From Acidobacteriota bacterium (lineage in GTDB: Bacteria; Acidobacteriota; Terriglobia; Acidiferrales; UBA7541), in NCBI GenBank assembly GCA_003225295.1, contig QHYZ01000049.1, forward strand, positions 62,001 through 126,000: a stretch of DNA of 64,000 nt, given 5' to 3'. Within the stretch, counting starts at the first letter, position 1. Every line of letters begins with the position of its first letter. Shown here one piece after another: positions 43,516 through 54,506 of this stretch. The notes below the pieces were generated by a model. That model worked only from the letters and a program-made list of their open reading frames with translations. It had not been told where the DNA came from and did no database searches. Position numbers and translations under genes: made by a program.

Positions 43516-46500
43516 GTGATGTCTGGCATAATGCCCAAATCGCCTGGCGATCTTCGTGGCTCTGACGCTGGGAAAAACTATCAGCAAGAATACATTCGCG
43601 GGGCATGTCTGCCCCATCCCGAATTGTTTAGAGTAAGACCAGTTCTTGCTCTAGCGCCCATCACCTTCTTGCTGATATTTCTGACCCCATTTCGGGTTTT
43701 CTCGCAGGTGGCCGCGAGAACCCTTTCCGGGAAAGTAACAAGCGAATCCGGGTCTGGCATTCCAAGCGCGCATCTTTCCATACTCAATCGAGACAATGGC
43801 AGTAGCGCGTCAGCCACAGGAAAACAAGACTGCTCCTACCAGGTGTCAAACCTGGCGCCGGGAAACTACGAGGTTACCGCCAGTGCTCCGGGTTTCGAGC
43901 CAGCCAGCATGCGGGTAACGATTCGAGCTGACGCCGATGCAGTGGCCGACTTCGTGTTGCACTTGCGAAAAGGGCAAGCGGGCTCGTCGACCGTGAGCGG
44001 TGTGCTCAATTCACAAAATGTGACGGAGTTACCGTTGAACGGGCGCTCGGCCTCCGATTTGGCGGCCCTTGAGCCTGGCGTGGCGACTGCGCGCACGCAG
44101 TCTTCAGGGCAGGGAAGATATGGCTTCGGAACGCAAATGACGATCTCTGGTGGAAGGCCGCGACAAAATGACGCGCGTCTTGACGGCATAAGTGTAAACG
44201 ACTATGCCAACGGCTCGCCCGGAAGCGCGCTGGGCGTAAACCTTGGAGTGGATGCGGTGGAGCAGTTCACCGTCCTGACCAGCAACTATCCGGCGCAGGT
44301 GGGCCGGTCCTCGGGCGGAGTGGTCGGTGCGTCTACGCGGCGGGGAACGAACAGCTTTCATGGCGACGTCTTCGAGTTCATTCGCAACAGCGCGCTGGAC
44401 GCGAGGAATTTCTTCGATTCCGCCAAGCCGCCTTTCCGCCGCAATCAATTTGGAGCCTCGGCGGGTGGGCCCCTTTGGAAGAACCGCACTTTCCTTTTCG
44501 GCGATTATGAGGGGCTGCGAGCAAGCACCGGCATCACGCAGGTGGACACGGTGCCATCGGCGGGAGCGAGGGCGGGGAACCTGTCTACCGGAGCAGTTGC
44601 AGTTGATCCCCGCGTGCTGCGCTTTGTGAATGCGTTTTTCCCGCTGCCCAACGGAAGTCTTCTAGGTTCGGGCGACACCGGAATTTATACGTTTTCGGAG
44701 CAGCAGGTCACACCCGAGAATTATTTTACGACGAGGATGGATCACAAATTCTCGGCAAGGGACGAAGTCTCGGGAACCTACATGTTTGACAATGGAACAG
44801 TGCGACAGCCCGACGAGCTGAACAACAAGCTGACGGGATACGATTCGCGGCGGCAATTCTTCACCGTGCGCGAAGGACATACCTTAGGTCCACGAACTCT
44901 CAATTCCTTTCGGTTCGGGATATACCGCGTAGTGGCGACGACCGGGCTCACCTTCGCAAGCGGCAATCCGTCCGCAGGCAATCCGTCCTTCGGTACCGTC
45001 CCCGGTCAAAATGCCGCAGAAGTAACCGTCCCGGGTATCACCGCGTTCACCGGCGGCTTGGGCGTCACCACGAATTTCCATTTCCATTGGACTTCGATTC
45101 AGGCTTATGACGACATTTCACTGGTGAGGGGAAATCATTCTCTCAAATTCGGCCTTGGGATGGAGCGAATTCGGGACAATAAGCTGGGCGTTTCCACCCC
45201 TGGAGGTGAATTTCTTTTCAACTCAATTTCTGAATTTCTGACCAACCAGCCATTTTCGCTGGCAGCGGCGATTCCGAGCGCGGTCAGCCCGCGGGGATTT
45301 CGGCAGACCATCGCGGCGGCTTACGTTCAGGATGACTGGCGCTCGTGGCCGAACCTGACGATCAATTTGGGATTGCGCTATGAGATGAGCACGGTCATGA
45401 CAGAAGTGCATGGCAAACTGACGGTGCTGCGCCAGATTACCGACCGAACGCCCCATCTTGGCGATCCGCTGATTTCGAATCCCACGCTTGGCAACTTTGA
45501 GCCGCGCGTGGGCTTTTCCTGGGACCCGATGCGCGATGGCAGGACGGCGGTGAGTGGAGGCTTTGGGATCTTCGACGTATTGCCGCTGCCGTATTTGTTT
45601 CAAATGAACGAACTGTTTTCGGCGCCATTCTTTGAGTCCGCAAGCGCCAGAAACTTGGGGGTAGGCACCTATCCGGTTGCCGCGTACGCCGCGCTTACCG
45701 CATCGTCAAACACACTTCGCCAGGCATACTTCGAACCGAAGCCCGGCCGGAACTACGTGATGCAGTGGAATCTCACGATTCAGCATGAACTTCTCGAACG
45801 CCTAAGCCTGCGCATTGGCTATGTGGGCTCCCGCGGTGTCCACCAGCCCTTGCGCACGGAGGATGCCGACATCGTTCTTCCAACTTTGACTCCACAAGGC
45901 TATCTGTGGCCTTCACCGGTGGGCAGCGGAACGCGCCTGAATCCAAATGCGGGTCGGATCACGGCCGGATTTTGGGATGGCCGCTCGTACTACGATGCGC
46001 TTCAAGTGCAGATCAAGAAGAAGATCGGGAGCTCTTCTCAGTTGGCCGGTTCCTACACCTGGGGCAAGACCATAGACACCGGCTCAGGAAGCATGGTGGG
46101 CGATGAGTACACCAATTCCATTTCCAGTCCGCTATTCTTCAATCTCAAACTGAATCGCGGGCTTGCCGACTTTAATGTAAGTCACAACCTGAATTTGAAT
46201 TACACCTGGGTGCTGGGGACGCCGAAGTGGAAAACGGGGATTGGCGTGTGGGCTCTGGGAGGATGGCAACTGGGCGGAGTGTTTGAAGCGAGTACGGGAG
46301 TTCCGTTTACCCCGGGATTTGCGGGAGATTCTCTCGGCGTTGGCAGTACCGAACCCAATGTCGATGTACCCAATGTGCTGACGGGCCCCAACTGCGGTTC
46401 CTACGTCAATGCGGGTAATCCCAACCGCTACATTAGAACGCAGTGTTTCGCGGTGCCTAATCCGATTACGCTTCGCGGCAATCTGGGCCGCAACACACTG

Positions 46501-46752
46501 AGCGGCCCTGGATTGTTGAACTTCGATCTCTCCGTGGCTAAAAACAATTACGTCAAGAGAGTCTCGGACGCGTTTAATGTGCAGTTCCGAACGGAGTACT
46601 TCAATGTGTTTAACCGTGCGAATTTTGCGCCGCCGCTTGACAACCGAAACATTTTCGACGCGACGGGGGCTGCGATTGCGAACGCGGGGCTGATAACGTC
46701 CACGCAGACGCCGTCCAGACAGATTCAATTGGCGTTGAAGATCATCTGGTGA
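43516..46752 (+). CDS. Oar-like TonB-dependent receptor, copy 1
   Basis: A 1,078-residue outer-membrane protein: signal region (hydrophobic stretch at about 43-65), carboxypeptidase-regulatory-like domain (about 68-150, TLSGKVTSESG...), plug (about 165-290, with VTELPLNGRSASDLAALEPG and SGGVVGASTRRGTNSFHG) and beta-barrel ending in Trp. The signal lies unusually far from the first start; a TTG near 43625 would place it normally, so the true start may be later. Acidobacterial receptors of this type are thought to import large or carbohydrate-like ligands; the ligand here is unknown. Confidence 0.9.
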   Translation: MMSGIMPKSPGDLRGSDAGKNYQQEYIRGACLPHPELFRVRPVLALAPITFLLIFLTPFRVFSQVAARTLSGKVTSESGSGIPSAHLSILNRDNGSSASATGKQDCSYQVSNLAPGNYEVTASAPGFEPASMRVTIRADADAVADFVLHLRKGQAGSSTVSGVLNSQNVTELPLNGRSASDLAALEPGVATARTQSSGQGRYGFGTQMTISGGRPRQNDARLDGISVNDYANGSPGSALGVNLGVDAVEQFTVLTSNYPAQVGRSSGGVVGASTRRGTNSFHGDVFEFIRNSALDARNFFDSAKPPFRRNQFGASAGGPLWKNRTFLFGDYEGLRASTGITQVDTVPSAGARAGNLSTGAVAVDPRVLRFVNAFFPLPNGSLLGSGDTGIYTFSEQQVTPENYFTTRMDHKFSARDEVSGTYMFDNGTVRQPDELNNKLTGYDSRRQFFTVREGHTLGPRTLNSFRFGIYRVVATTGLTFASGNPSAGNPSFGTVPGQNAAEVTVPGITAFTGGLGVTTNFHFHWTSIQAYDDISLVRGNHSLKFGLGMERIRDNKLGVSTPGGEFLFNSISEFLTNQPFSLAAAIPSAVSPRGFRQTIAAAYVQDDWRSWPNLTINLGLRYEMSTVMTEVHGKLTVLRQITDRTPHLGDPLISNPTLGNFEPRVGFSWDPMRDGRTAVSGGFGIFDVLPLPYLFQMNELFSAPFFESASARNLGVGTYPVAAYAALTASSNTLRQAYFEPKPGRNYVMQWNLTIQHELLERLSLRIGYVGSRGVHQPLRTEDADIVLPTLTPQGYLWPSPVGSGTRLNPNAGRITAGFWDGRSYYDALQVQIKKKIGSSSQLAGSYTWGKTIDTGSGSMVGDEYTNSISSPLFFNLKLNRGLADFNVSHNLNLNYTWVLGTPKWKTGIGVWALGGWQLGGVFEASTGVPFTPGFAGDSLGVGSTEPNVDVPNVLTGPNCGSYVNAGNPNRYIRTQCFAVPNPITLRGNLGRNTLSGPGLLNFDLSVAKNNYVKRVSDAFNVQFRTEYFNVFNRANFAPPLDNRNIFDATGAAIANAGLITSTQTPSRQIQLALKIIW

Positions 46753-46783
46753 GCGGGAGAGGAGAGCCTGGGGACGGCCACGT

Positions 46784-48693
46784 TTAGTGGAGGACCAAGG
46801 TGTCGATTCGTTTGGGCACTTCTCCTACCGGGATGACAGCCACAAGCTTCAAGGTTTTCGTGTCGATGGCGGACACCAGCCGATTACCGGAGTTGGAGAT
46901 ATACACCAGCCTGCTGTCTGGGGTGAAAGTGATCCACTCGGGAACGGAGCCCGTGGGTACGTGCCCCAGCGGATAAACGAGCGGCAGCGAGGTGTGACCA
47001 ACCAACGCCAGATCCGGCAGCGAGTATTCGAATACGGCGTTGGCGAGAGTACTGTTCACCCACAACGATTTGCCATCGGGGGCGACCCCTATGCCGTGGG
47101 CAGGTGTGTTCAGGCGCCCTTCGGCAATGCCGAATCCGCCGGGCTCACTGGGGGCGTGATCCTGGCTACTTCGGAGCGCCTCGCAAAATCCACTACGGCA
47201 AATCCGTTGAAGTTGGAAAGCTGGACGAAAATACGACGCGTGGATCCGTCGGAATTTACCTCGAAGGCCATGGGGCGCACGGGGTGGTCGAAATTCAGTT
47301 TCCATGCGATTTGATCGGTCTGGAGATCGATCGCCGTGGCCGACTGGCCTTCCAGGGAACCGCTGACCCCATACTTGCCGTCAGGGGTGACATAGACATT
47401 GTGAACGCTGTCGACGGGCATGCTTTTGACGCGGGTCAGTGAAATTGTGTCGATCACATCGAGGGCGCCCTGCGGCGCGCGGATCCCGGCGAGGATGCGA
47501 CGGCCATCCTTGGTGATGGCGATATTATTTGGCCGGCCGCTCAGAAGCACTTTTTTCAAAATCTTACTGCTCTTGCGGTCCACGACATCGAGGACGCTTT
47601 CCGATTCGTTGCTGACATAGACGCGTGCGCCATCGGGAGAAAAGGTGATTCCATGGGGGAGCTCTATGCCATGAATCACCTGTACGACATTGTTGACGGT
47701 GGGGTCGATAACATCGATGGTCTCTCCCGCGCTATTGGTGACATAGATGAGCGCCCCTGGTTTTGGCGACGAGGCAGGGTTAGCTTCTGTTCCGGCACTT
47801 CTCACCCACTCGGCAATCGTCAGCCAGTCGGGATCATTCTGGGACTGGAATTGGTAACCGCCGGAATGGAACGGATCACCTCCCGCTTCGGGCGCCAGCG
47901 GATGGATCAACAGCCTGCTGGAAGCGGGATCTCCAGGGACGACATGCTCGAGAATGTTTTGAAAATTGCGTTGAGATTGGCCCGCTGTCCAATTCGCGGC
48001 GCCGGGAGACAGCTTCTCCAGGTGAAAGCTTCTGTTGTATTCCGAATGACAGTCGTAGCAACGGGCGTGTCCCGGTCTATTTTTCAGGAAGATAGGTTCG
48101 ATCCGCGATTTGAAGGCCTGGAAACTAAGGGCATGCGCCGCAGGAGAAGGCGGTTGCATTCCGGTGGTGTCAGGCGAACCGTGGCGAACCCAGGCAGCGA
48201 GTACTTGCCATTCAGGATCTTGTTGCGACTTCCAGAGTTTACCGCCGGCGTGCTCTGGGTCGCCGCCCGCCTCCTGTGCCAGAGGGTGAACCAAGAGACG
48301 GCTGCTGAGCGGATCACCGGGAGCCACCAATTGGGACACGATTTCAAAATTTTGGCGCGACTGTGCCTCCGTCCAAGAAGAATCCCCAGTCAAGAAGGCC
48401 TGGAGTCGAAGGCGCGTAGTTGGAGTGGAATGACAATCATAGCAGCGCACGCCGCCGTCACGCCTCTTGAGAAAAATCGGCTCGACGCGAGTGCGATATT
48501 CCTCGAAGTTGAGAGAAGACTGCGGTCCCGCGCCTGTCGCCGCCTGCTGTGAATTCGATTGCGACTCTTGAATGGGGACTGCGAGAGAGCGCAAACTCAA
48601 ATCAGTCGCACCCTGGATGCCAGTGTGCAGCCCGGAGATACCCAGGGCCGCGAATACCATCAATGTTCGTATGCGTCTATTTTGCGATGTCAC
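46784..48693 (-). pseudogene. secreted cytochrome-c-like / beta-propeller protein with frameshift
   Basis: Two exported Planctomycete-type cytochrome-like repeats, each with heme motif CYDCH, are followed by a YVTN propeller. The frame ends early at 47110, but the propeller continues in another frame (GFGIAEGRLNTPAHGIGV...) to 46784. The break lies at the GGGGG run at 47150-47154; inserting one base would restore one continuous protein. It is either a real frameshift mutation or a homopolymer sequencing error. GTG 48693 is the best start for the signal peptide (RRIRTLMVFAALG); a TTG at 48732 overlapping the previous stop is an alternative. Confidence 0.75.
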
Positions 48694-48728
48694 ATTCTTG
48701 ATCCAGTAAAGCGGCAGCGAAGGCCGGC

Positions 48729-49778
48729 TCAACGACCGTAGACTAACAAACGAAATGTCCCCGAAACGGGAATGGGCTGCGGCTTGGGTTGCTCGGCGGT
48801 GGGCGCCGCCGCCGGAGCAAAATCCGCGGTGTCAATGAAGAGTTGGTGCGACTTGGGGTCGAGCGCCATATTGCGAGCCCCAAATTCAGTCTTGACGGTC
48901 TCTACCACGCTGAATCTGTCGGGAGTATCTTCATGGACGACGTGCAGAGTGCCTTCGCGCGTGGCGGTAAAGAGCAAACCAGTTTCGGGCTCATAGATGT
49001 TCGTGTCTACCCCATCACCGATGGGAAACGTCTGGAGAACCTTCCCGCTGTCGGCATCCATGATGGCCAGCACCTTGTTGCGCCCGCCGATAAAGAGGCG
49101 GCGATGTTGGACGTACATATCCATGGCGGTGGCCCCTCTGGAGGGAGCGATGGGCCAGCGGGCTTTGACGGCATTCGCGCGGGAATCCAAGGCTACGACC
49201 TCGTCTTTATCCTCGATATTGTCATAGATCATGCCCTTGCCATCGGCCACGGCGTACTCAGGACGCCCGCCCATGGGAATTGTTGCTACAACCATCCCTG
49301 TAGCCGGGTCGATTACAGAAGCGTCATTACTTTTCCCGTTCATCGTAAAGATGTGTTTGGAAGCCGGGTCGTACAAGATGCAATCCGGATTTCCACCGGT
49401 TTTGATGTGGCCGCTCACTTTCAAAGTCTTGAGGTCAAATATCACTGCTTCGTCCGCGCCACCGTCGCTGACGAATCCCCGGCCAAGATCCGGGACGAGC
49501 GCGATGCCATGGACTCTTTTCAAGTCAGGGATGCTGCCAATGATCGCGCCGGTGTCCGCATTCACGACTTTCACTTCCGTGTTGTGTGAGATAAAGAGAC
49601 GCCGCGTGGAAGCATCGAATGTCATGTAGTCCCAGTATTCCTTGCCTCCCGGCGCAGGTCCGAGTTCATACTTCTTCAGCAGGTGATAGCCGCCCTTCGG
49701 GGGAGCTGCGAATACAAGACCGCCGAACAGCAGAGCGGCACCGCACATTCCCAGACCGCTGAATCCAAAATATTTCAT
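48729..49778 (-). CDS. secreted YncE-like beta-propeller, copy 2
   Basis: A 349-residue exported propeller. ATG 49778 has GGAGG seven bases ahead and begins the signal peptide (KYFGFSGLGMCGAALLFGG); an upstream in-frame start lacks support. Blades include YDPASKHIFTMNGKSND and VLAIMDADSGKVLQTF, and the C-terminus is Ala/Pro-rich before FRLLVYGR. It is the most divergent of the four copies, lacking the FDH opening motif (it has DYMTFDASTRRLFI). It is immediately followed by the cytochrome-propeller gene. Confidence 0.88.
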   Translation of the reverse strand: MKYFGFSGLGMCGAALLFGGLVFAAPPKGGYHLLKKYELGPAPGGKEYWDYMTFDASTRRLFISHNTEVKVVNADTGAIIGSIPDLKRVHGIALVPDLGRGFVSDGGADEAVIFDLKTLKVSGHIKTGGNPDCILYDPASKHIFTMNGKSNDASVIDPATGMVVATIPMGGRPEYAVADGKGMIYDNIEDKDEVVALDSRANAVKARWPIAPSRGATAMDMYVQHRRLFIGGRNKVLAIMDADSGKVLQTFPIGDGVDTNIYEPETGLLFTATREGTLHVVHEDTPDRFSVVETVKTEFGARNMALDPKSHQLFIDTADFAPAAAPTAEQPKPQPIPVSGTFRLLVYGR

Positions 49779-49917
49779 GTGCAAACCTCCGCAGAATTCT
49801 GCATACGACCTTTTGACGGGTTCTAACACCGGGGCGGCAACAACGCGTATCTTTCAACCCGGTGATGCACCCCTAGATCGCGGGCGGCGAATTTCTGCAA
49901 TCGATTGACGGACTGAA

Positions 49918-50946
49918 TCAGGGCTGCAGTTCGTAAACTTGCAGCGCGAGCTTTGCATCCGCCTTGCCCTTGCCTGAGACGGCTATATAAATCCGATTCA
50001 GTTCCGGCACCAGAATGGAAGTCTTGGCGCGAAACCCGGTCGGATCATCGGCCAGATGCGTGTAATGGTCCGCATCCTTTTGCTCCAGAACGGTGGTGGT
50101 TTCACTTCCGGTCACATAGATTCGCTTGCTAGCGCGATCGAACCACATATCGTCGTGCAGCGGTGCACAGGGGAGCGAGGTCACAACTTTTCCCGTGTCC
50201 GTGTCGAACACAAAGAATTTAGGTGGCTTTCGCGTGGCGATGAATACTCGATGGTTGGCCTCATCAAGAACAAGTGAGTTTGCGGTACTTGCTCCCGGAA
50301 TGGGCCAGCGCGCGACACCTTTGCGCGTCCCCAGATCGACGACGCCCACCTCGTTGGTGGCACGAAGACTCACGTACATCTTCTTTCCTTCTTTGTCGAT
50401 CGCCATTGCTTCAGATTCGTTTCCCGGAAGCGCAATTTCCCCGACTTGCTTGAACGTCTTGGTGTCAATGATGCTGACCACGTGCGTCTTGGCAGACTCT
50501 GCGCCTCCGCTGGCGACATAATAATACTGGCTCGTGGGGTCAAATACTGCGCTATCCACGCCATTGGGGAGTTTGATGGTGCTGAGGATCTTGTAATCCG
50601 TTCCGCTCACCATCTCGACGCGGCCGAAGTCATCGTCGCCATCGGTGACGATCAGCTTATTGGATTCCGGGAGGAAGAGCGCAGCATGTGGTTGGCCGAA
50701 CCCGGTGATGCTGTGAAGGTGCTTGCCATCGAGATCGAACACCTCAACGGTCTTATGGTCCTCAGCGGTGAGAAACAGCCGCTGGCCCTTGAGATCCAAT
50801 GCGAAATGGTCGAAGTCACCCGAAAACCCCGGCAATGGGGTGGTGGCCACTAACTTTAGCGGCTGCTTCACTTGCGCGCTGGTTGACAGTGCAATCACGC
50901 CAGTCGCGGGCACCAGCCAAAAGATCACTACGAGCACGTTTTTCAC
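49918..50946 (-). CDS. secreted YncE-like beta-propeller, copy 3
   Basis: A 342-residue exported propeller. GTG 50946 follows the strong site AGGAGGAGAGG and begins the signal peptide (KNVLVVIFWLVPATG). It shares FSGDFDHFALDLKGQRLF, HSITGFGQPHAALFLPESN and the C-terminal LVPELNRIYIAV with copies 1 and 4, so they are clear paralogues. It lies between the TonB receptor copy 2 and propeller copy 2 on the same strand. Confidence 0.88.
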   Translation of the reverse strand: MKNVLVVIFWLVPATGVIALSTSAQVKQPLKLVATTPLPGFSGDFDHFALDLKGQRLFLTAEDHKTVEVFDLDGKHLHSITGFGQPHAALFLPESNKLIVTDGDDDFGRVEMVSGTDYKILSTIKLPNGVDSAVFDPTSQYYYVASGGAESAKTHVVSIIDTKTFKQVGEIALPGNESEAMAIDKEGKKMYVSLRATNEVGVVDLGTRKGVARWPIPGASTANSLVLDEANHRVFIATRKPPKFFVFDTDTGKVVTSLPCAPLHDDMWFDRASKRIYVTGSETTTVLEQKDADHYTHLADDPTGFRAKTSILVPELNRIYIAVSGKGKADAKLALQVYELQP

Positions 50947-51169
50947 GTCCTCTCCTCCTTCAGATGAAAGTCCCTGACTTCGCTCGCCGGCACCCTGGCC
51001 CAACTTTTGTACAACGCGCCAGGCCAGCTCTTCAAACCTCGCGAGCCGCGGGCAGATCTTAGATGCTCGAGATGCAATGGACTTGATTCGGGATGGCTGC
51101 CTGGCAGTCAGCCGGGCGCGTTCACCGCCAAACGGCTCAGGAACGCGCCCATCGCTGCCTCCTTTACAA

Positions 51170-54100
51170 TTAGAAAATGAACTTGATAGCGAACTGGATC
51201 TGCCGTTCCGGGATCGTCGTCCTGGTCAGCAAGCCTGCCGCCCCACTCAGCGTCCCATCTGACAAAAAGATGTCACTGTTGTCGGGGACCGTGGGAGGCG
51301 CGAAGTTGGGATGATTCAAGATGTTAAAAATTTCGGCGCGGAACTGCACGTTGAAATTCTCCGAGATTCGCTTGATGCGATTGTTCTTGAAAATGGAGAA
51401 GTCCAAGTTTGTGATGCCCGGACCGATTAAGATGTTCCGGCCGGCGTTGCCTCGAAGGTTGAAGCACTGAAGGTTGGTCAGATCCCCACCCTGGCAATTA
51501 TTTGCAGTAAAAAATGCAGCGTCGGGCGCGGTGGGGATAGCGAAGCACTGCGTCTTGACATAGTTGTTCGGATTTCCGGGATTTGTAAGGGTTTTGCACC
51601 CCGGGCCGCCAAGCCTGTTCGGGAACGCCCAATCGTCATTGTTCTGCGTAAGAGCGGGGTCATCGCCGGTACCCCATGTGGGGGTAAAAGGCACCCCGTC
51701 ACTAACTGTGAGGATCAGACCGAGTTCCCAACCATCAGCGATCCACCTCGCCGGTCCGGAGAATGACTTGGCGGTGGGAATGTCCCACGTGCCGTTCACA
51801 ACGAGAGTGCGCCCAACGTTGAAATCGGAGAGCCCACGAACCAGTCTCATATCGAACCAATTGAGGCTCGAAATGGAGTTGCCAAAGGCGTCGCCTGCCA
51901 CCGTGGCGGAACTAGTATCGATGCTCTTGCCCCAAGTGAAGGTCCCCTGTAGCTGAAAGCCGTGGCTCATGCGCTTCGCCAACTGTAGCTCGAGCGCGTT
52001 GAAGTAAGACCGTCCCTGGTAGAACATACCCCGAATGGAGCCGTAATTGTCGTTGAGGCGGCTCGCGTTAGGGTCCCACAAATAGCCTGCTGAAGTAACG
52101 GTTGGAAGAGCCATATCGGCGTCGTCCACGCGGAAGGGCTGGTGCAGGCCACGCGATCCAACGTAAGCAACCATGGCAGCCAAGCTCGGGGTGAGCTGGT
52201 ATTGGACGTTCAGATTCCACTGCGTCACGTAGTTGCGCTTGGGGCTGGGGTCCGTATACGTCTGGCGCAATTTGTTGGCCGGGAACGGCGGCAAAACACC
52301 GTCAAAAAACGTGCCAGCTCCGGGGTTCTTGATCGAGGTATATTCAAAGAAAGGAGCGGCCTGGGTCACGAGAAGAATGAACTGATACGGCAGCGGGAGG
52401 ACATCAAAGAGTCCAGCGCCGCCCCGTACAGCCATCTTTCCGTTGCGCAACGGATCCCAGGCAAAACCAATCCGCGGCTCGAAATTCTTCGTTGTGGGGT
52501 TGCTCGCGAAAAATGGGTCGCCCAGATGAGGGGTGGCGTCAGTAAGGTCTCTCAAGTTGGCAAGCTTGTGATTGATTTCCGTGGGCACGGTGGTCATCTC
52601 ATAGCGCAACCCGAGATTCAAAGTGAGATTCGGGAGCCAGCGCCAGTCGTCCTGCAGGTAGGCGCCAAAGAGGGTCTGGCGAACATCACGGGGAGAAAGC
52701 GTGCTGACAATTCCTCCCTGGAACCTCGATGGTTGATTCGTCATGAAACTTGGTACATCGGCGAATTGCCAAATGCCGCTTGGATCGGTAAGCGCCGTGG
52801 CTTGCATCAGCATGCGCTCAACCGCCACCCCAAACTTGATAGCGTGCTTGCCTCGATTGAGGAATGCGTCGTCGTACACCTGGAAGGAATTCCAACGGTA
52901 CAAGTAGGTTGGCAGTCCCCCGACACCGCCTGGCAAAAGAGAGGCGCCGCCGATCTGGACCTGGGCGGCATTCCGACCTGCGAAGGAACCCAGAGTTCCA
53001 TCCGTTGCCACAGCATTAATTGCTCCCGTGCTCTGGTTGTTATTCACGGCTTCATGGTTAAACCCGAATCGGACGGCATTGACAAAGGTAGGCGTGAAGC
53101 TGTGCGTTTCTTCGGCCGCCAGGAATTGTCGAGAGCTGAGGCTGCCAAGTTCGACGTTATTCATACCGTCTGGTGCCGAGTAAGGGGTTCTATCAAACAG
53201 GTAAGTTCCATACAGACTGTCTTTTTCCGAGAACTTATGGTCGGCCCGAGTGGTAACAAAGTTTTCGTTCACCACCTGCTGACCAGAGAAAGTGAACAGG
53301 GCGGTGTCGCCGTTCCCGAGGATGGGTCCGTTGGGGACAGGGAAGAGGGGGAGATACGCCTTGGCCTTTAGGTCCACGCCATTGGCATCTGTGCCCACTC
53401 CGGCCGGAAGCTGTGTTGTAGTGCATGGGTTCGAAGGATCCGCTCCTGCGGGGTTCGAGCAGAGCAGCCCTGCCCGTGCAGCATTGGAAGGCACTGTGTC
53501 AACTACGGCGATGCCCTTGGATTGTCGGATCGCTTCGAAGTCGGCGAAGAAGAATGTCCGGTTCTTGATGATCGGTCCGCCAACCGCGCCGCCGAATTGA
53601 TTCCGTTTGAACGGTGCCTTCGGAGCGGTGGGGTCCTCAAAGAAGTTTCGCGCGTCCAGTGCGCTGTTGCGGAGGAATTCGTAGGCGCTGCCATGAAAAG
53701 CATTGGTACCCGACCGGGTGATTGCGTTGACCACTCCTCCGGAGGTCTTGCCGTACTCCGCCGAGTAGTTGCTGGTCAGGACCGAGAATTCCTGAATGGC
53801 ATCCACACCGAGGTTTCCGCCAAGGACGCTACCAGGGGCCCCATTGGCATAGTCGTTGAGACTGACACCGTCGAGGCGATAGTTATTCTGCTGTGGCCGT
53901 GCGCCCGAGATGGTCAATTGCTGGCCGAAACCGCGATTGCCCCGGTCGGCGCCGACCGCGAAGGTCGGTTGTGTCTGAATTGTATCGACTCCGGGCTGCA
54001 AAGCTGCCAGGTCTGTCCAACTGCGACCGTTGAGGGGCAGTTCACGAACGGTCGTGGCGTTAACAACGGCGCTGATATCAGAACTGGCGAGTTGCACGGC

Positions 54101-54505
54101 AGGAGCTTCCGTGGTCACCTCTACGACCGTGTGGGCGGCCGACTCTACTTGCAACGTCAGATCAATGACCTGCTGCGCTCCCACGCTAAGGGAGATGCCT
54201 TTTCTTACCTCAGTCGCGAATCCCTTCGCAGAAACAGTGACTTGATATTCTCCCGGGTGCAAGTTCGCGGCAGTATAGTAGCCGTCCGAATTCGTTGTGA
54301 CCGTAGTGGTAATCCCGGTCTCAACATTCTGAATCGCAACCAATGCCTGCGGAACCAATCGGCCGGAGGGATCGGAGATTGTGCCGGAGAGATTTCCCCC
54401 CGCCACCTGTGCGTTGGCTGGAGCCAAAAAACAAATCCCACAGATCAATACAATCGCTGCCAGGCAAGAATACAAGTACAGTCGAGAGAATTTTCGACAG
54501 GACAC
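51170..54505 (-). CDS. Oar-like TonB-dependent receptor, copy 2
   Basis: A 1,111-residue outer-membrane receptor: signal peptide (about 8-32, ending ANAQ), carboxypeptidase-regulatory-like domain (about 34-120, GGNLSGTISDPSGRLVPQA), plug with ELPLNGRSWTDLAALQPGVD and SGGVVNAITRSGTNAFHGSA, and a barrel ending in Phe. The start is GTG 54505, preceded by the extended ribosome-binding site described at 54507. It lies directly downstream of the two-component system genes, suggesting that they regulate it. Similar throughout to copy 1. Confidence 0.93.
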   Translation of the reverse strand: MSCRKFSRLYLYSCLAAIVLICGICFLAPANAQVAGGNLSGTISDPSGRLVPQALVAIQNVETGITTTVTTNSDGYYTAANLHPGEYQVTVSAKGFATEVRKGISLSVGAQQVIDLTLQVESAAHTVVEVTTEAPAVQLASSDISAVVNATTVRELPLNGRSWTDLAALQPGVDTIQTQPTFAVGADRGNRGFGQQLTISGARPQQNNYRLDGVSLNDYANGAPGSVLGGNLGVDAIQEFSVLTSNYSAEYGKTSGGVVNAITRSGTNAFHGSAYEFLRNSALDARNFFEDPTAPKAPFKRNQFGGAVGGPIIKNRTFFFADFEAIRQSKGIAVVDTVPSNAARAGLLCSNPAGADPSNPCTTTQLPAGVGTDANGVDLKAKAYLPLFPVPNGPILGNGDTALFTFSGQQVVNENFVTTRADHKFSEKDSLYGTYLFDRTPYSAPDGMNNVELGSLSSRQFLAAEETHSFTPTFVNAVRFGFNHEAVNNNQSTGAINAVATDGTLGSFAGRNAAQVQIGGASLLPGGVGGLPTYLYRWNSFQVYDDAFLNRGKHAIKFGVAVERMLMQATALTDPSGIWQFADVPSFMTNQPSRFQGGIVSTLSPRDVRQTLFGAYLQDDWRWLPNLTLNLGLRYEMTTVPTEINHKLANLRDLTDATPHLGDPFFASNPTTKNFEPRIGFAWDPLRNGKMAVRGGAGLFDVLPLPYQFILLVTQAAPFFEYTSIKNPGAGTFFDGVLPPFPANKLRQTYTDPSPKRNYVTQWNLNVQYQLTPSLAAMVAYVGSRGLHQPFRVDDADMALPTVTSAGYLWDPNASRLNDNYGSIRGMFYQGRSYFNALELQLAKRMSHGFQLQGTFTWGKSIDTSSATVAGDAFGNSISSLNWFDMRLVRGLSDFNVGRTLVVNGTWDIPTAKSFSGPARWIADGWELGLILTVSDGVPFTPTWGTGDDPALTQNNDDWAFPNRLGGPGCKTLTNPGNPNNYVKTQCFAIPTAPDAAFFTANNCQGGDLTNLQCFNLRGNAGRNILIGPGITNLDFSIFKNNRIKRISENFNVQFRAEIFNILNHPNFAPPTVPDNSDIFLSDGTLSGAAGLLTRTTIPERQIQFAIKFIF

Positions 54506-54506
54506 C

